Assembly (NCBI GenBank): GCA_031472005.1
Contig: PZJY01000007.1
Span: 2,157,808-2,221,807, forward strand
DNA length: 64,000 nt
Direction: 5' to 3'
DNA from: Tetracladium setigerum
Taxonomy: Eukaryota; Ascomycota; Leotiomycetes; Helotiales
In this document: piece after piece, positions 11,249 through 22,957 of the stretch
How positions within the stretch are numbered: the first letter of the stretch is position 1
Layout of the letters: the number at the start of each line of letters is the position of its first letter
Notes under the pieces: model-generated
Told to the model about the DNA's origin: nothing
Databases searched by the model: none
What the model saw: only the letters and a program-made list of their open reading frames with translations
Position numbers and translations under genes: made by a program

Positions 11249-14200
11249 TCAATCAAGTTCTGATGCCGCATCTACAGAGCCGGCATCTCCTCCTGGAATC
11301 CGGTCACGAAGCCAAGCCAGTGTTGCTTCGGTGCCTTTTTCTAAAATGGTGTACTTGGGTACTCTAAATCTATTGCCCGAGACATCAAGTCGTTGTAAGC
11401 CACCGGCACCGCCAAGCAAGCCAATTCGGGCATTGAGGCTGTTGATATCGTTGCTGCTGCAATCCAAAGTTTGCAATCCCTTGACAGACTCGGGGGAGAG
11501 TTCTCTGATCGTATTGTTGGATGCTAAGAGAGTGACCAGGCTGGGGAAGTATTGTTTCAAAGCAGGCAAAGATGTCAAACGGTTGAAGCTGATGTCGAGT
11601 TTCGTCATGTTTGGCGCCTCCAATCTTTGGATCAACGGTTGAAGGGAATTGAAAGTGTTTGAGCTGAGGTTCAGCTCTCTCAATGCTGGAAGATGCAGTT
11701 CCTCCGTCATGAAAGAATCGCTATTCAACTCATTGTGAGCGAGATTCACGGTCGTAATTGTGGCAGCGAAAAATCCAATTGAGCTTGGAATCTCCTTGAA
11801 GACGTTGTGGTGTAGTTCCAATATTTTGATCTGGTTATTTGCAGCAACATGAGCAGCAGCAACTGGGTTAAGCGAATGAATCTTCAAATTCGATCGATCA
11901 AGCACACCTGCAGCCCCAACAGGCCAGTCAGAAGATGCGGGTCGATTTGGAGAAACGGGTGAAGTCGATGCCGAATAGAACCCATCAGTATCCTTCTCGG
12001 ACTCAGTCTCTGTGGGTTCCATCCTTCCCTTCAGAGCCCGCTTCAAGTCTTCCGTACTCATCCCAGAGAACTTCTTCTCCCTTAGTGGATTTCCACTGAT
12101 GCGGAATATGTCCAAATTATCCATAGCTCCTATACGGTCGTCCAAGATTCGGATATTGTTGCCACTGAAATCCACGTTCTTCAATTTTGACAAGGTAACG
12201 AAACCCTCGGGGATCGAGTCAATATTGTTGTCTTCAGCTGTGAGCGTCCGCAGTGAAAGCCACGAAGCCATGTCCGGAAGCGAGGTCAGCCTGTTTGAGC
12301 TCAAGCTCAACTGGTGAAGAGCAGGCAAACTCAGACTTTCCGAGACCGTCAGCCCAGTGATAGCATTGGCAGTGATATCAAGAACCTGAAGTTGAGGAAG
12401 AGATTCTACATCAGAGTCGATGAGCGTTCCTGTAAGCTTGTTCTTGGCGGCAAGTAGTTCAAGAAGTGGCAAACGTTTCAGACTGCTGAAAGGCAATCTA
12501 GTGAGCTTATTCTCTGTCACGTTTAGAACCCTCAATCTGACCAAATCCCTCAAACCCTCGGGGAGGGAAGTCAATGCATTATGCTGGATATCCAAGACTT
12601 CGAGGCTGGTAAGACTGGCGATGCTGTGATCTAAAGCACCAAACAGGCCATTGTTACCCATTTTGAGATCTCTCAAAGAGGTCATTTGTGAGATAATCTC
12701 GAGACATGCATTGTCGAGCTTGTTGTTTGAAATGTTCAGGGTTGTCAAGAGCTCGAGTCTTCTCAGTCCACGCGGTAAAGCAATCAGAAGATTGCCGTGT
12801 AGATCCAGGGTTTCCAATCCTCCAAATTGATTTCCCTTCGCATCTTCATCATCCATGGCTTCTCTCGGGTCCACATCCGGGAAGACTTCGTCCTGAATGA
12901 TCTCAATTTCATTGCCGGCAGCTGAAAATCTAGTCAGATCAACCGATTCGGCCCAAGACCCGTCGTTGGTCGCGAGGTCGTACATGGTCATAACCTCATC
13001 GGGTATTTGCTTGAAGCCCATTGCCGCTATATTTAGTCGCCCATCACTTCTGGCTGCTTGAATTCGCTTCTTTAAGAGACCCTTGGCGCTGCCTTCACTG
13101 ATTTGCTGATTAAATGGATCGTTAGGAAGGCCAAAGTCGAAGCTATCGAGTGGTACGACAGAAATTTCCTCGGATTCTTCACCAAGAGTTTTGCTAGGAC
13201 CCGATTTTTCGGCTGCTGCTCGCTTTGCAGCCTTTGCCTTTGCAATCTGATCACGAAGAGCAAGAGATGATTTTCTTGGGGTGGTCTCACGTGCTGGAGT
13301 GGGTTCTTGAGCACTATTTGACTTCGAAGTCGCTGTAGTTGCTCGGGAGGCTCTGGAAGTGGTCGAGGTATCTTCGGACGAGGTGTTGGAGAAAGTGGTT
13401 ACGTTTCTACCAAATCCAATCCTATCAAGCTCTACAGGTTGCTCTAGATTTTGCAGCGAGGGTTTTCGAAACAATCCATTCAAGGATGCGCGAGGTTTCA
13501 GAGATCTCCCCGACACAGTCTTGCTTCCTGACTGGATTGCTGTCCTGACAGGACTTGGCGATCTCTGGCGTTGCGATGGTCTCAAACCAGGAGAGGGCAG
13601 CTTTGTTGGCGCATTGAATGTACCAGGACCAATACTCTGGCGACTGGAAGATGGTGTCCGTAAGTTTGCAAGGCTGGGCCGTTTTTGAATAGTGCTTGTG
13701 GAAAAAGACGTGGTAGGTGGCTTGAAGGTATTGGTAGAAGCTCGAAAGTCCGTAACGAATTGATTTGGGCCGGATCTTGAACCTGGTCTCGAACCAGCCA
13801 AAGTCCTTGATGGTGGTCTCATAGATGCATCGCTTGATCCTGGCCTCGACATAGTTCCGCTGGAGGATGGGCGCATAGGGCTTTCTGGGTGGAAGAAGCT
13901 TGACGATTGTTTCCTCACAGCTGGGGAGGGAGGTATATTCTGGAGCGTTTCTATAGCTCTTTCAGACAATGAAGGTCTTGATCTCCGGGTAGTTTCCTGG
14001 GCCCTCTTCGCCGTTTCCAGTCCGCCGTCCTCAAACTCTTGATATAATCCATTCTGCGTTGCCATCTCTTCCTCATGTACTGGAGATTCGACTGGTGCCC
14101 TCGTTGGCACGAAAGCGCTTACTCTCCGCGCATTGATGGGCTGGTGTACTACTTCTGCGGGAGCTGGCTGGCGAAGCTGTTGCGAAGAGCGCTGGTTTCG

Positions 14201-14413
14201 AAGTGAAGGTGCTGTAGGGGTATATCTCGTGGCGGCGGGTGCTGGCAAGTGCTCACGCGAAGGAGTAGGTCTCAATCGAGGAACGGAAAGGGCGATTCGT
14301 GATGATCGGAGATTCTCTGTAGATGGCGCTGGTCGTACTGCCGCACGTGGAACTGGGAGTCTCGAGGCTCTCGGAATGCCGGAAGGCTTTTTCTCCAAAG
14401 GGGGGGAGTCCAT
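11249..14413 (-). CDS. LRRC40-like leucine-rich repeat protein, 1054 aa
   Basis: A single intronless frame from ATG 14413 to the stop at 11249. Residues 1-400 are a Ser/Pro/Arg-rich, probably disordered region that opens with repeated SRLPVPR-like motifs. From about residue 510 to 1035 there are many leucine-rich repeats of 22-24 residues (LxxLxLxxNxLxxLP), for example LEVLDIQHNALTSLPEGL and LRVLNVTENKLTRLP. A Ser/Pro/Thr insert near residue 770 splits the array in two. The C-terminal block ending in ATLAWLRDRIPG matches the terminal signature of LRRC40-type proteins. Such repeats form protein-binding solenoids; the partner is not known from sequence. It shares a 1.1-kb divergent upstream region with the coiled-coil gene at 15526. 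No frame break was seen over 3.1 kb. Confidence 0.85.
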   Translation of the reverse strand: MDSPPLEKKPSGIPRASRLPVPRAAVRPAPSTENLRSSRIALSVPRLRPTPSREHLPAPAATRYTPTAPSLRNQRSSQQLRQPAPAEVVHQPINARRVSAFVPTRAPVESPVHEEEMATQNGLYQEFEDGGLETAKRAQETTRRSRPSLSERAIETLQNIPPSPAVRKQSSSFFHPESPMRPSSSGTMSRPGSSDASMRPPSRTLAGSRPGSRSGPNQFVTDFRASTNTFKPPTTSFSTSTIQKRPSLANLRTPSSSRQSIGPGTFNAPTKLPSPGLRPSQRQRSPSPVRTAIQSGSKTVSGRSLKPRASLNGLFRKPSLQNLEQPVELDRIGFGRNVTTFSNTSSEDTSTTSRASRATTATSKSNSAQEPTPARETTPRKSSLALRDQIAKAKAAKRAAAEKSGPSKTLGEESEEISVVPLDSFDFGLPNDPFNQQISEGSAKGLLKKRIQAARSDGRLNIAAMGFKQIPDEVMTMYDLATNDGSWAESVDLTRFSAAGNEIEIIQDEVFPDVDPREAMDDEDAKGNQFGGLETLDLHGNLLIALPRGLRRLELLTTLNISNNKLDNACLEIISQMTSLRDLKMGNNGLFGALDHSIASLTSLEVLDIQHNALTSLPEGLRDLVRLRVLNVTENKLTRLPFSSLKRLPLLELLAAKNKLTGTLIDSDVESLPQLQVLDITANAITGLTVSESLSLPALHQLSLSSNRLTSLPDMASWLSLRTLTAEDNNIDSIPEGFVTLSKLKNVDFSGNNIRILDDRIGAMDNLDIFRISGNPLREKKFSGMSTEDLKRALKGRMEPTETESEKDTDGFYSASTSPVSPNRPASSDWPVGAAGVLDRSNLKIHSLNPVAAAHVAANNQIKILELHHNVFKEIPSSIGFFAATITTVNLAHNELNSDSFMTEELHLPALRELNLSSNTFNSLQPLIQRLEAPNMTKLDISFNRLTSLPALKQYFPSLVTLLASNNTIRELSPESVKGLQTLDCSSNDINSLNARIGLLGGAGGLQRLDVSGNRFRVPKYTILEKGTEATLAWLRDRIPGGDAGSVDAASELD

Positions 14414-15525
14414 GATTGATTGATATGGGCGTTTGTTCAGGAGATGTTGCCTGTTGGTTGTTCTCTATTGCTGTTATAGTTGTTTGTTGTTGACGCTCCG
14501 TTCAGCGATTTCTTGTCGAGATGTTCATGAGGAGCGGCCGCATAAGTCGAATCCGAGAGCCAGAGGCAATCATATACTCCGTAGGGGAATCAGGAAGAGG
14601 GGGACCTTTGTGGGATTCCAGGAGATTTTGGGAGGGAGAGGTGAGCTCAGGCGTCCAGGCGTTGATTTAATTGCCAAAGCTTAGGTCCTCGAAAGGGCAG
14701 CGCGCCGGCGCCGTTTCCGCCTTGACCACCACACGGAGGGGTATTTTTAATGGGCTTGTCCTTGGATGAGCTTCTTTGGCATTGGAAAAAAGAAAGCAAA
14801 TACGAGAGAGAGGGAAAGAGAGGGAAAGAAAGATAGAGATAGAGAGCGAAAGAAGATGAAATGTTTTTTTTTTTTTTTGGCGGAAATGAAGCTATCATCA
14901 CACAATAGCCAGCCAATGGGCATTGGAAATTGAATACTCTATCTGCTGCCTGTCTCTCTATCTACGGAAGCTCAGAAATTCCTCCAGTCGTGCTTGGACC
15001 CCTGAAGTTACGCTACCTTACCTAAGCCTGAGCCTAAGGGCACCAGAGGGCTGGAGGCTGATATCGAAATCCTCCCGCCAACCACCCTGCGGCAACAAGC
15101 CCAGCCCGGTCCCCAGCCTCCCTCGTGAACGACCTAACAATCCTCAACCTCGCGGCCGAGCGCTCAAATGTAAATACTGGAACGTCCCAACACACACATT
15201 TGCGTAAAGTTCAATCCCGCAACCCTCTCAACCTCCAACAACTGCAGCATCGAAATTAAGTACCATCAGTGTCCGTCCGTGATCTACGATCTGGCTTTGC
15301 TAGAAGAAAACTCTATTTCTCAATCGTCACCATCCGACACACGAGGGGAGAACCACAACATCATCCACCACCCACCTAACTGGATTGATCACCGTGTGTT
15401 TGCGACAAAGCAACGACAGCTTTGGTACATCGACCCTCTGGCCGATGCGCAAGCTGAGCAACACCACAACCGATCAAGTATAGAGCATCCTAAATCCTCG
15501 TCGGCGTCCGAGTCCCCCAGAGACA
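14414..15525. other. divergent promoter region
   Basis: About 1.1 kb lies between the LRR gene (minus) and the coiled-coil gene (plus). It contains a T13-14 tract near 14866 next to GAGA-rich sequence. CT-rich leader sequence and CAAC-rich sequence precede the ATG at 15526, as is common in fungal 5' leaders. No other gene is supported. Confidence 0.5.
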
Positions 15526-17025
15526 ATGGCTTCCCAAACTTCCTTCGACGGACTCTCATCCCCCACCGAGATTCCAACCACCCCGCGACCGCAAGATGTT
15601 GACCTTGCAACCTCAAACGATATCAAGCGCCTCACATCCCCAGATCCAATGGCCGTCGATGCCCACTCCTCGTCAATGACCCCACCACCATCATCGCAGA
15701 TGCCCCGACGAGTCGAGGCGACAACCCCAGATATATCCATCCTATCCTCCCCTCCCCCAACAATCGCCAACGGTATCAAGAAGGAGTCTACCGCAAGCTA
15801 TGCGCTTCCTACCCAAGATCAGATGAAGGATGCGAGCAGGGAAGAGCTTCTGGAGATGCTACAAAGCCTTCTGACCGAGAATACAAAGCTTGACATTGGC
15901 GCCCGGGAAGCTCGCATGTCGGCTGCGCATTTCAAACTTCAACACAACCTTCTTATCATCGACAGTGAGGAGGCGATCAAGAGAATGGAAGTTGAACACG
16001 ATATGACTAGGCGCGAAGTCCAGGCACTCCAAAATACCGGTCGTGACAACGAAAGCTACAGCTACATTACGAAGTTGAAGACCTACTGCGCGGAATTGGA
16101 GGAGGATGGAAACATTACCCGACGCCGACTTCACAAGGCAAAGCAACTCATTGAGGACAAGGATTTCAAGTTGCTGGAAGCTGGTGAAGAGATTGAACGC
16201 CTGCGTGATCGAATCCGTCAGAATCGAGAACATATCAACAACTTGCGCAGTCCTGGTGGCCCGCTCTACATCGGTAGCCCCAAGACATCACCCACGACTC
16301 CACAACACTACCGAACCACCCCCAAGCACACACCCAGTGCAATTAGACGCAGAGAGCCCCCAGGGAGCGCTAGACCATTCGAAGCTCTTCTCCTTGCCGA
16401 TGCTGTACTCAGTCAAGAAAACAACAGTGCCCCCTCGACTCCTATCATTCCTCGTCATCCAGACCCACGTACCCCAAATAGACACCATCGCAACGTCCAA
16501 TCACTCTCTTCTCTCCAGAACACCGCAGGGCCAGGATCAGCAAGACGACCCGGTACTTCCAGCCTCCTCCCATCCGCCCAGTTCTCCCCCGAAGCCGAAG
16601 CTCGTACCGCCAACCTAGGGTGGAATGTAGCCCGAGACTCTCGTGAGCGTCGTCGCAAGTCTCGAGATAGCACCATCTCAGCAGAAGACCACGAGCAAAT
16701 CCAAGCTTCTATAGCCGCCAGCCGATCCTTCCGAGAGGAGAGCGAAGAAGTCTACGAAAGCCAGGCAAGCCAAAGCGCAACTGAAATGCTTCGCGTTGAT
16801 CCTCGAGAGTCATTCGAAGTTGCAGCCTCTCGAACGACCACTCCCACACCGGGCGAGAAACAATTCCAACAATCCATGATTTATGGCAGCGTTACGAAAT
16901 CTGTTGCCGAGAAGCGAAAACGTGCTGAGGAAGACGAGATTACTGCAACGGCAAAGAAATTGAGGGCTACAGCTAGCACGGCGATTGGATTAGGTATTGG
17001 AATGGGTTTGGGCTCTGGATTTTGA
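15526..17025 (+). CDS. coiled-coil protein of unknown function, 499 aa
   Basis: A single exon from ATG 15526 to the stop at 17023-17025. Residues 1-100 are Ser/Pro/Thr-rich. Residues of about 105-245 form a strongly predicted helical coiled coil with heptads of Leu/Ile and many Glu/Arg/Lys (LLEMLQSLLTENTKLD, later AGEEIERLRDRIRQNREH). Residues 250-460 are disordered and rich in SP/TP and RRR motifs, which look like proline-directed phosphorylation sites. A basic cluster (EKRKRAEED) near 465 precedes a Gly-rich tail, IGLGIGMGLGSGF. The layout is that of a scaffold or cytoskeleton/nuclear-associated protein, but I do not recognise the family and assign no function. The reading frame is clean. 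Confidence 0.75.
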   Translation: MASQTSFDGLSSPTEIPTTPRPQDVDLATSNDIKRLTSPDPMAVDAHSSSMTPPPSSQMPRRVEATTPDISILSSPPPTIANGIKKESTASYALPTQDQMKDASREELLEMLQSLLTENTKLDIGAREARMSAAHFKLQHNLLIIDSEEAIKRMEVEHDMTRREVQALQNTGRDNESYSYITKLKTYCAELEEDGNITRRRLHKAKQLIEDKDFKLLEAGEEIERLRDRIRQNREHINNLRSPGGPLYIGSPKTSPTTPQHYRTTPKHTPSAIRRREPPGSARPFEALLLADAVLSQENNSAPSTPIIPRHPDPRTPNRHHRNVQSLSSLQNTAGPGSARRPGTSSLLPSAQFSPEAEARTANLGWNVARDSRERRRKSRDSTISAEDHEQIQASIAASRSFREESEEVYESQASQSATEMLRVDPRESFEVAASRTTTPTPGEKQFQQSMIYGSVTKSVAEKRKRAEEDEITATAKKLRATASTAIGLGIGMGLGSGF

Positions 17026-18898
17026 AATGTGCACATTCGCCTACTTTTCTGTCACGGGTACTTTTAAATTTAGCGATGCTTAGGGGTTTGTGTGTGTCTT
17101 TGTTCTATAGGAAGGGTTTGGCTGATACCCCCTCTCGGATGAATTGTGAGGGTTTTGCTATTTGCATGATACTACACGTTTGATTTTGCTGGCGTTTTGG
17201 TCGTCGAAATGTTGTATATCACATAAACTACGACTTCGATCCTGTCTGTATGAGCTGTACAACGAAATCCCCTCTTTGCTATGGGAATGAGATAGTTGTA
17301 GGTAGCCTGATAAATTAGTTACAGATCAATCATAATAATCAAATGAAAAATGAAACTACTTGTTTACCCCTCCCCAAGTAAAAAGACATTATTTTTCAAT
17401 CCCCTGTCTTTTTATTTCTGTGCTTCCACAAACACGCAATCATCCGTGTCATCGATCGCATCCACGTGTTCGAGCCAAGCCTTTCTCTTTCTCATCCCCT
17501 TCTTCATGAACCAAAAAAACAGTTTTTGTCACCTTACCTTTCTTATTACCTTACCTTTTCATCTCATCCGCTGATTAAGATTACCCCAAGCCGAATAAAA
17601 GGTACTGTACCACCACCAAGCAACTTCTTCGTCATTGATGCGACGACGATTCTATTTTTGTTCCCACATAAGTGGTATGAAGCGCTTACTTCTGTGCCTA
17701 TGTGTCTGTCTTTGTTCTTTGTTCTGTCCCACCACATCATAATTCGATCTTACGATTTCCTCGTCATCATCACGAAAAGTATTCACTCGCGACATGTGTT
17801 TATTATTCTTAAAATCTTTTGCTCAATATCAATAAAGCAGCAGCTTATGAAAAGTTCATTCATGCTAGGATTTGCCTGCCCCATAAGGCTGAGGCGACGA
17901 CTGTGAGAGCAAGGAGGCTGGATCGGAAAGTCGGAGTTTACCAAAGCAAGTGGCCTTGTCATCACCCTCCACGTTTCTGGTCTTGGCGGAGGGATGGTTT
18001 TAGAAAAGCTCATTTAGATAGACTCGATAGGGAGGTCTGAGATCCGGGATGATTGGATGATGGCATGGGGAATTACGAGGGGTGGAGGACGGGAGGAGGT
18101 TGAGGCTGAATGGGTTACGTCGTTGAATGCCATGGGATGAGTATGTCGTGTGATAGGAGCCGCATAGTAAGTACGATGATGCTCCTTTACTGTGATACTA
18201 TTGGAAGGTGATTCTTGTTTCCGTGATGATTTTTACTTTATCCAGGAAAAGAAAATAGAAAGTTCAGTTCTCGCATGGAAAACGTATAGTAGAATTGTCA
18301 TGCAGGTACAATGTATGTATTGACTGACCTTGTAAGTACAGATGACGAGGAGAGCCAAGGCTTTTAGAAACTCCAAAGAATTCGCCAAGGCTCTCTCTAC
18401 ACGCAGTTTTAAGCTCGGCACTTCCAAACAACGACATCATCTGAGCTAAATCTGGACGATGTAAATTCCAGACAACAAACATTTCACGCCAACAATAGTC
18501 TATATCTGAGCTAAATCTACATCTACATCTACATCTGAGCTAAATCTAGACGATGTAATAAATGAGATTCGTACTCGCACCTATTATCACATTACTATTT
18601 CCCACCATCAAAAAAAAGGCGTCTCCAACCGATATCACGACTCATCACCAACAGCATAACTCTCTGGGGCGCAGCCTTTCGCTTTCCCCACCAGCCTCGA
18701 CCGACATCCAACACCCCTCTTGCACCGGCTCCTACCATACCTGACATACCTACCTCCTACCTAACGGCCGCAACCAAGTATATTCCGAATATACGCATCC
18801 CTCAATCTCTTTTCCGAATACCTCACGTACCTCCTCCTATCCTACCCTGCCCTACCTTACCTTACACACACCGCACCGCTCGGTAATCTCGCTTGACA
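17026..18898. other. 1.9-kb intergenic region
   Basis: No gene is supported. The stretch holds the 3' flank of the coiled-coil gene, AT-rich sequence, a short local repeat at 18439-18558, and a C/T/A-rich leader with CCTACC motifs just before the ATG at 18899. Confidence 0.5.
18439..18558. repeat. local repeat of ATCTGAGCTAAATCT
   Basis: The 15-base word ATCTGAGCTAAATCT occurs at 18439, 18504 and 18533. The first and third copies continue with GACGATGTAA after one or two variable bases, and short ACATCT units lie between copies two and three. It looks like a small local duplication. Confidence 0.7.
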
Positions 18899-21731
18899 AT
18901 GTCGAACTCCTTTACAACGCAAGACAATAATGCGTCGTCGCCTGCAACGCAAACGACAGATGTTCACCATACCACACTGCAGATGCGGACACAGCAAAAC
19001 GGCATCTTTGATCCCTTGGCGTATAGACCTGAACTTGAGAAGAATACACATATAGATGATGTCTCCTCTGCTGCTGCTGCTTCCTTTCACCAGTATGGAA
19101 CAACAGGAGCAACTTCATCAACTACTACCACGAGAGCAAACTCAAACGCCACAGCAACACCAGCACCGATCTCAAAGCAAGAGCAACAGCAAATGATGGA
19201 GAGTATTGTTGAGATTTTTAACCTGGAGGAGGCGCAGGACCAGGTGATGAGAGATGAGGGTGATGAGGAGGAGGTTGAGGTTGATTTGGAGGATCAGCGG
19301 AAGAGGACTGAGAGGTTGCGAATGGCGAAGAAGGTGGTGGAGAAGTTGTGGTGGGCGACAAGTGAGCATGTCGAGGCTGTTACGGAGAAGTTGGCTGATG
19401 GGAGTCGGGATCGTGAGTTATTCTCTTTCACCAAAACTTTGAGTATATCCTCATCCTGCGACATGGCATGTGCCATGCTGTCATGATTACTCTCTCGGCA
19501 AAAGTTGTGCTTTGCTCCTGAATTGTCACGTGATCCATCCTACCACATGTTTTTCGGTTCTCATCTGACGTGTGTTTTGATAGCGAAATGGAGAATACCA
19601 CTCGGAGATTCTGGAATTCTCAATTTCTATCTCGAGAAACTGAGTGCACAGACTTTGGAACATTCCCTCAAGATCCAAGTTTTGAGACTGGTGGGAAATT
19701 CATGTGCTGATACAGGTACGTTTTCCATCGATGAATTCAGAAACTCTGAGATTAACACTTCATAGATGAGAATCGAGCACGCGTAGTGGCTCAAAACTAC
19801 TTACTTCCGGTCATCATGCAATTGAATGATACATCGTTGCTTCCTTTTGCAATCCCTGTTTTGTACAACATTTGCGTTGATTATGGTATGTCTCCTGTCT
19901 CGCAGAGAAATGCACCCATGCTAATCTGTCAGAACCTGCACAAAAGCAGGCTTCACAGTCGTTCTTGACCAAGGAATTGATTGACTTGATATCGAGTGCA
20001 AGATTCACTGAGAGTAGTGCCTTCATTGGATATGTGTGTAAATTATTGGACATGGTAGTGGTGCAAGGTATGGACAATTTCAAGTACACGTCTTTGAGCC
20101 TTACTGAATAGTAATATAGAAACCGACCCTGAACTTGCCCCGGAAAATACGGCTCTTGTTCTCTTGAAAATAGCAGGCAACAAAGAAGACCAAACTGATA
20201 TGGAAGATTTCATCGCCTTGGTTCTGACTGCTACGCATTACCTTCAGCATGAGAAATTCCAGAGAGCGCTCATTACACAGGGTGGTTTAGAGACAACTCT
20301 AGATGTCCTCGTTCAATCATACTCCAGATTTGATTCGCAACCTGGCTTTCCCTCCCAATTAGACCAAGAAGATGCCAAACTCCTCGACCAAATGCGAACC
20401 AACCTGAATCAAGTCCTTTCCGATGTTTCGGCCCTTCCAGAATTCAAGGAAGCAGTACCTATTCAATCACAACTCACAGCCACCCTTCGCCGCTGGCTCT
20501 CAAGTCCACAAATGCAACTACAAATCTGTGCCTGCATCGTCCTTGGAAACCTGGCTCGCGACGATGCAACTTGCGAAGAAATGGTTCATTCCCTTCAAAT
20601 CCACATTCTCCTAATTGCCATCATAGACACATCAAGCGACTCCCAGCTCCTCCACGCCGCTCTTAGCTTCCTCAAAAACCTTGCCCTCCCCATCAATAAC
20701 AAACTCATCATTGGCGAAGCCAACATCATCGACGCCCTCCCCCGCCTCTGGGCCCTCGACACACTCCAACAAATCCAATTCTCCGCCATCTCCCTCACAC
20801 GCCAACTCATAATCGGCACCTACGGCAACGTCCGCCGAATCGGTCGACCCCTCTCAACCGACCCATCCTCCCCCTCATCCTCACGCACCAAACTCTCCTT
20901 CCTCATCGCCCTCTTCGAACGCACCACCGTCGACCCCATCAAAATGGAAATCTCCCGCCTCATCACCTCCATCTGCCGCGTATACAACTCCATCTCCGAC
21001 CCCTCCACCGAAGGACTCACAGCCGAACACCTCAACAGCCAACGCCAATCCTTCTTCCAACGCCACGGCGACATCGGTCGCCCACTCGCTTTCATGGTAA
21101 CGCAGACCAAATGGCCCGTTGTCCGTAGCGAGGGGTGGTTCGTCTTTGCGCTCATGGCGAGATTCCCAAATGGTGCTGATTGTATAAGTGATGTTATGCA
21201 TGATGTGGATGTTTTTAGGGTGCTGGTGGAATTGATGACGGGGAAGAATGTCATCGAGTATAACGCCTCCCCTCCAGCTATGTCCCCGGCAAGCAATGCG
21301 ACAACTCCATCTTCCTCGTCCACTCCCGCTCAATCTCTCACAAACCCCCAATCACAACCGCAATCCCTGGCTCAACAACTCGACACGGCGGCATCAACAT
21401 CAACATCAACATCAGCAACGGCACCACCCCCCACGCCCAAGCCTCCGAAATGCAACGAATCGACCGCATGAACGCCCTCGTATTGCTCTCGGAACTCCTC
21501 AAGAACAAAGGCGATAAGATGGCCGTGATGCGGCGAGCCCTGTTTGAGGATCTGTTGCAGGGAGGGAGCAAGATCGTGTCGCAGTATTCGCAGTATACCG
21601 AACAGCAGAGTGTGCAGAGTGGTGGGGGGGAGTTGGTGAAGGGTGGGGAGACGACGAGGCCGATTGAGGTGATGACGAAGAAGCTGCCGTTGCAGGAGTT
21701 GGTGAAGCAGAGTTTTCAGGATGTGATGTGA
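18899..21731 (+). CDS. SmgGDS (RAP1GDS1)-like armadillo protein (one frame break)
   Basis: Five exons: 18899-19412, 19584-19715, 19766-19885, 19933-20067 and 20120-21731. Donors are GTGAGT, GTACGT, GTATGT and GTATGG, and all acceptors are TAG/CAG. Residues 1-110 are Gln/Thr/Ser-rich with an acidic stretch (EEEVEVDLED). The rest is a succession of armadillo-like helices (LKIQVLRLVGNSCAD, LLPFAIPVLYNICVDY, QLQICACIVLGNLARDD), as in the SmgGDS family. These proteins bind small GTPases with polybasic tails (Rho/Rap/Ras type) and affect nucleotide exchange or prenylation. One frame break lies in a low-complexity Ser/Thr/Pro segment; one extra C in the C6 run at 21427-21432 joins it to MNALVLLSELLKNKGD. 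The exons then total 838 codons (837 aa). An unrecognised intron there is the alternative. Confidence 0.8.
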
Positions 21732-22957
21732 GTGAGATAGGGTGTGGGGTGGGAAGGGGTGGGGAGGTAGTGGGATGGAGTCGGAGGTACTTGTGTTTTG
21801 CGGAGAAAGGGGGAAAAGGGGGATGGGTTATTTGGGGGGGGGGGGGGGGAAAGGGTCAGGATAGTTTCTTTCCCCCCCAAAGTGTTCTTTTGTCACTTAG
21901 GAAGGATGAATGACTGGACAAGTACAATACAGAAAAAAGTCTTTGGGAGCTATTAGAGGATAGGGCAAATTTCATTAAAGTCTGGACATTTTCAACATTT
22001 TTCTACGTTTTGTTATTTTTTTATTGTTTTCAGTTTATTTTGTTTTTAGACTAGTCTTACAGTATTGAGTCTTCTTTTTTATTTTTTATTTTTAGCTAGG
22101 TTTTTCTCAAGATGTTTTTCTTTCAATCAAATCAATATTCGAAAGATTTCTACCTGTTTTCTTTAAGATTCTCTCGAGATTAAAACGAGTATTGTTTATT
22201 TGATCCTCGCTTAACCTCGACTATTTCGACTACACATATACTGCAAGGTCGCACCAAATATACCAATCCTATCAACCAAATTCACACTATCACAATAAAC
22301 TAGCGCATATATATGGAGAAAATTTACCATGCCATATCATACATACCCATTATTTCAATAAGTATCATCTCACCCCTCCCCTACCCCCAACCCCAACCCC
22401 CACTCCCAATTCCCAATTCACAAAAAAAAACAAAGCAAGAAGAAGAAGAAGACGATGAGATCAAAAGATGTCTGCTGTGAAGCCTCCGTTATATTAATTT
22501 TTCCTTTCTTCTATCTAAGTAAATAGTAGTGGGTTCATGGTAGTGGTATCTAAAACATCCTCGATCCATTCCTTTTTGATGAGAGCAAAATTATCTTGCA
22601 AGAACCAAAACCACGTGACTTTTCGTCCTTATCATAACACAACACGACATAACAGAGCGAGCTTTTGCTCAAGCCAAAATCCAAAAACTAAAACCAAAAA
22701 GCTGAAAAGCTGAAGCAACGAAAACCAATACCAGGTGGGGAAAATCCAAACCGGCAAAGAAGGATAAAACTGAAAAAGATGTTGCAGCCCTTTTTGAGGA
22801 AAACAAACCAAAAACCACAGAAGAGGCTTTTTTTGAGACAGCGCTGCCTACCCAATATTACCTATGATGCAAGGGAAAAACAAGCAGAAGAAAGGGAGAT
22901 CAAAAAAGAAGAAGAATGGAGCAACCACATCCAGCCATCCGAAAACCAAAAAAAACC
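21732..22957. other. intergenic region between convergent genes
   Basis: This is the shared 3' region of the SmgGDS-like gene and the aldolase gene. It includes a run of 16 G at 21834-21849, whose exact length should not be trusted, and AT-rich and AAAACC-rich sequence. No gene is supported. Confidence 0.5.
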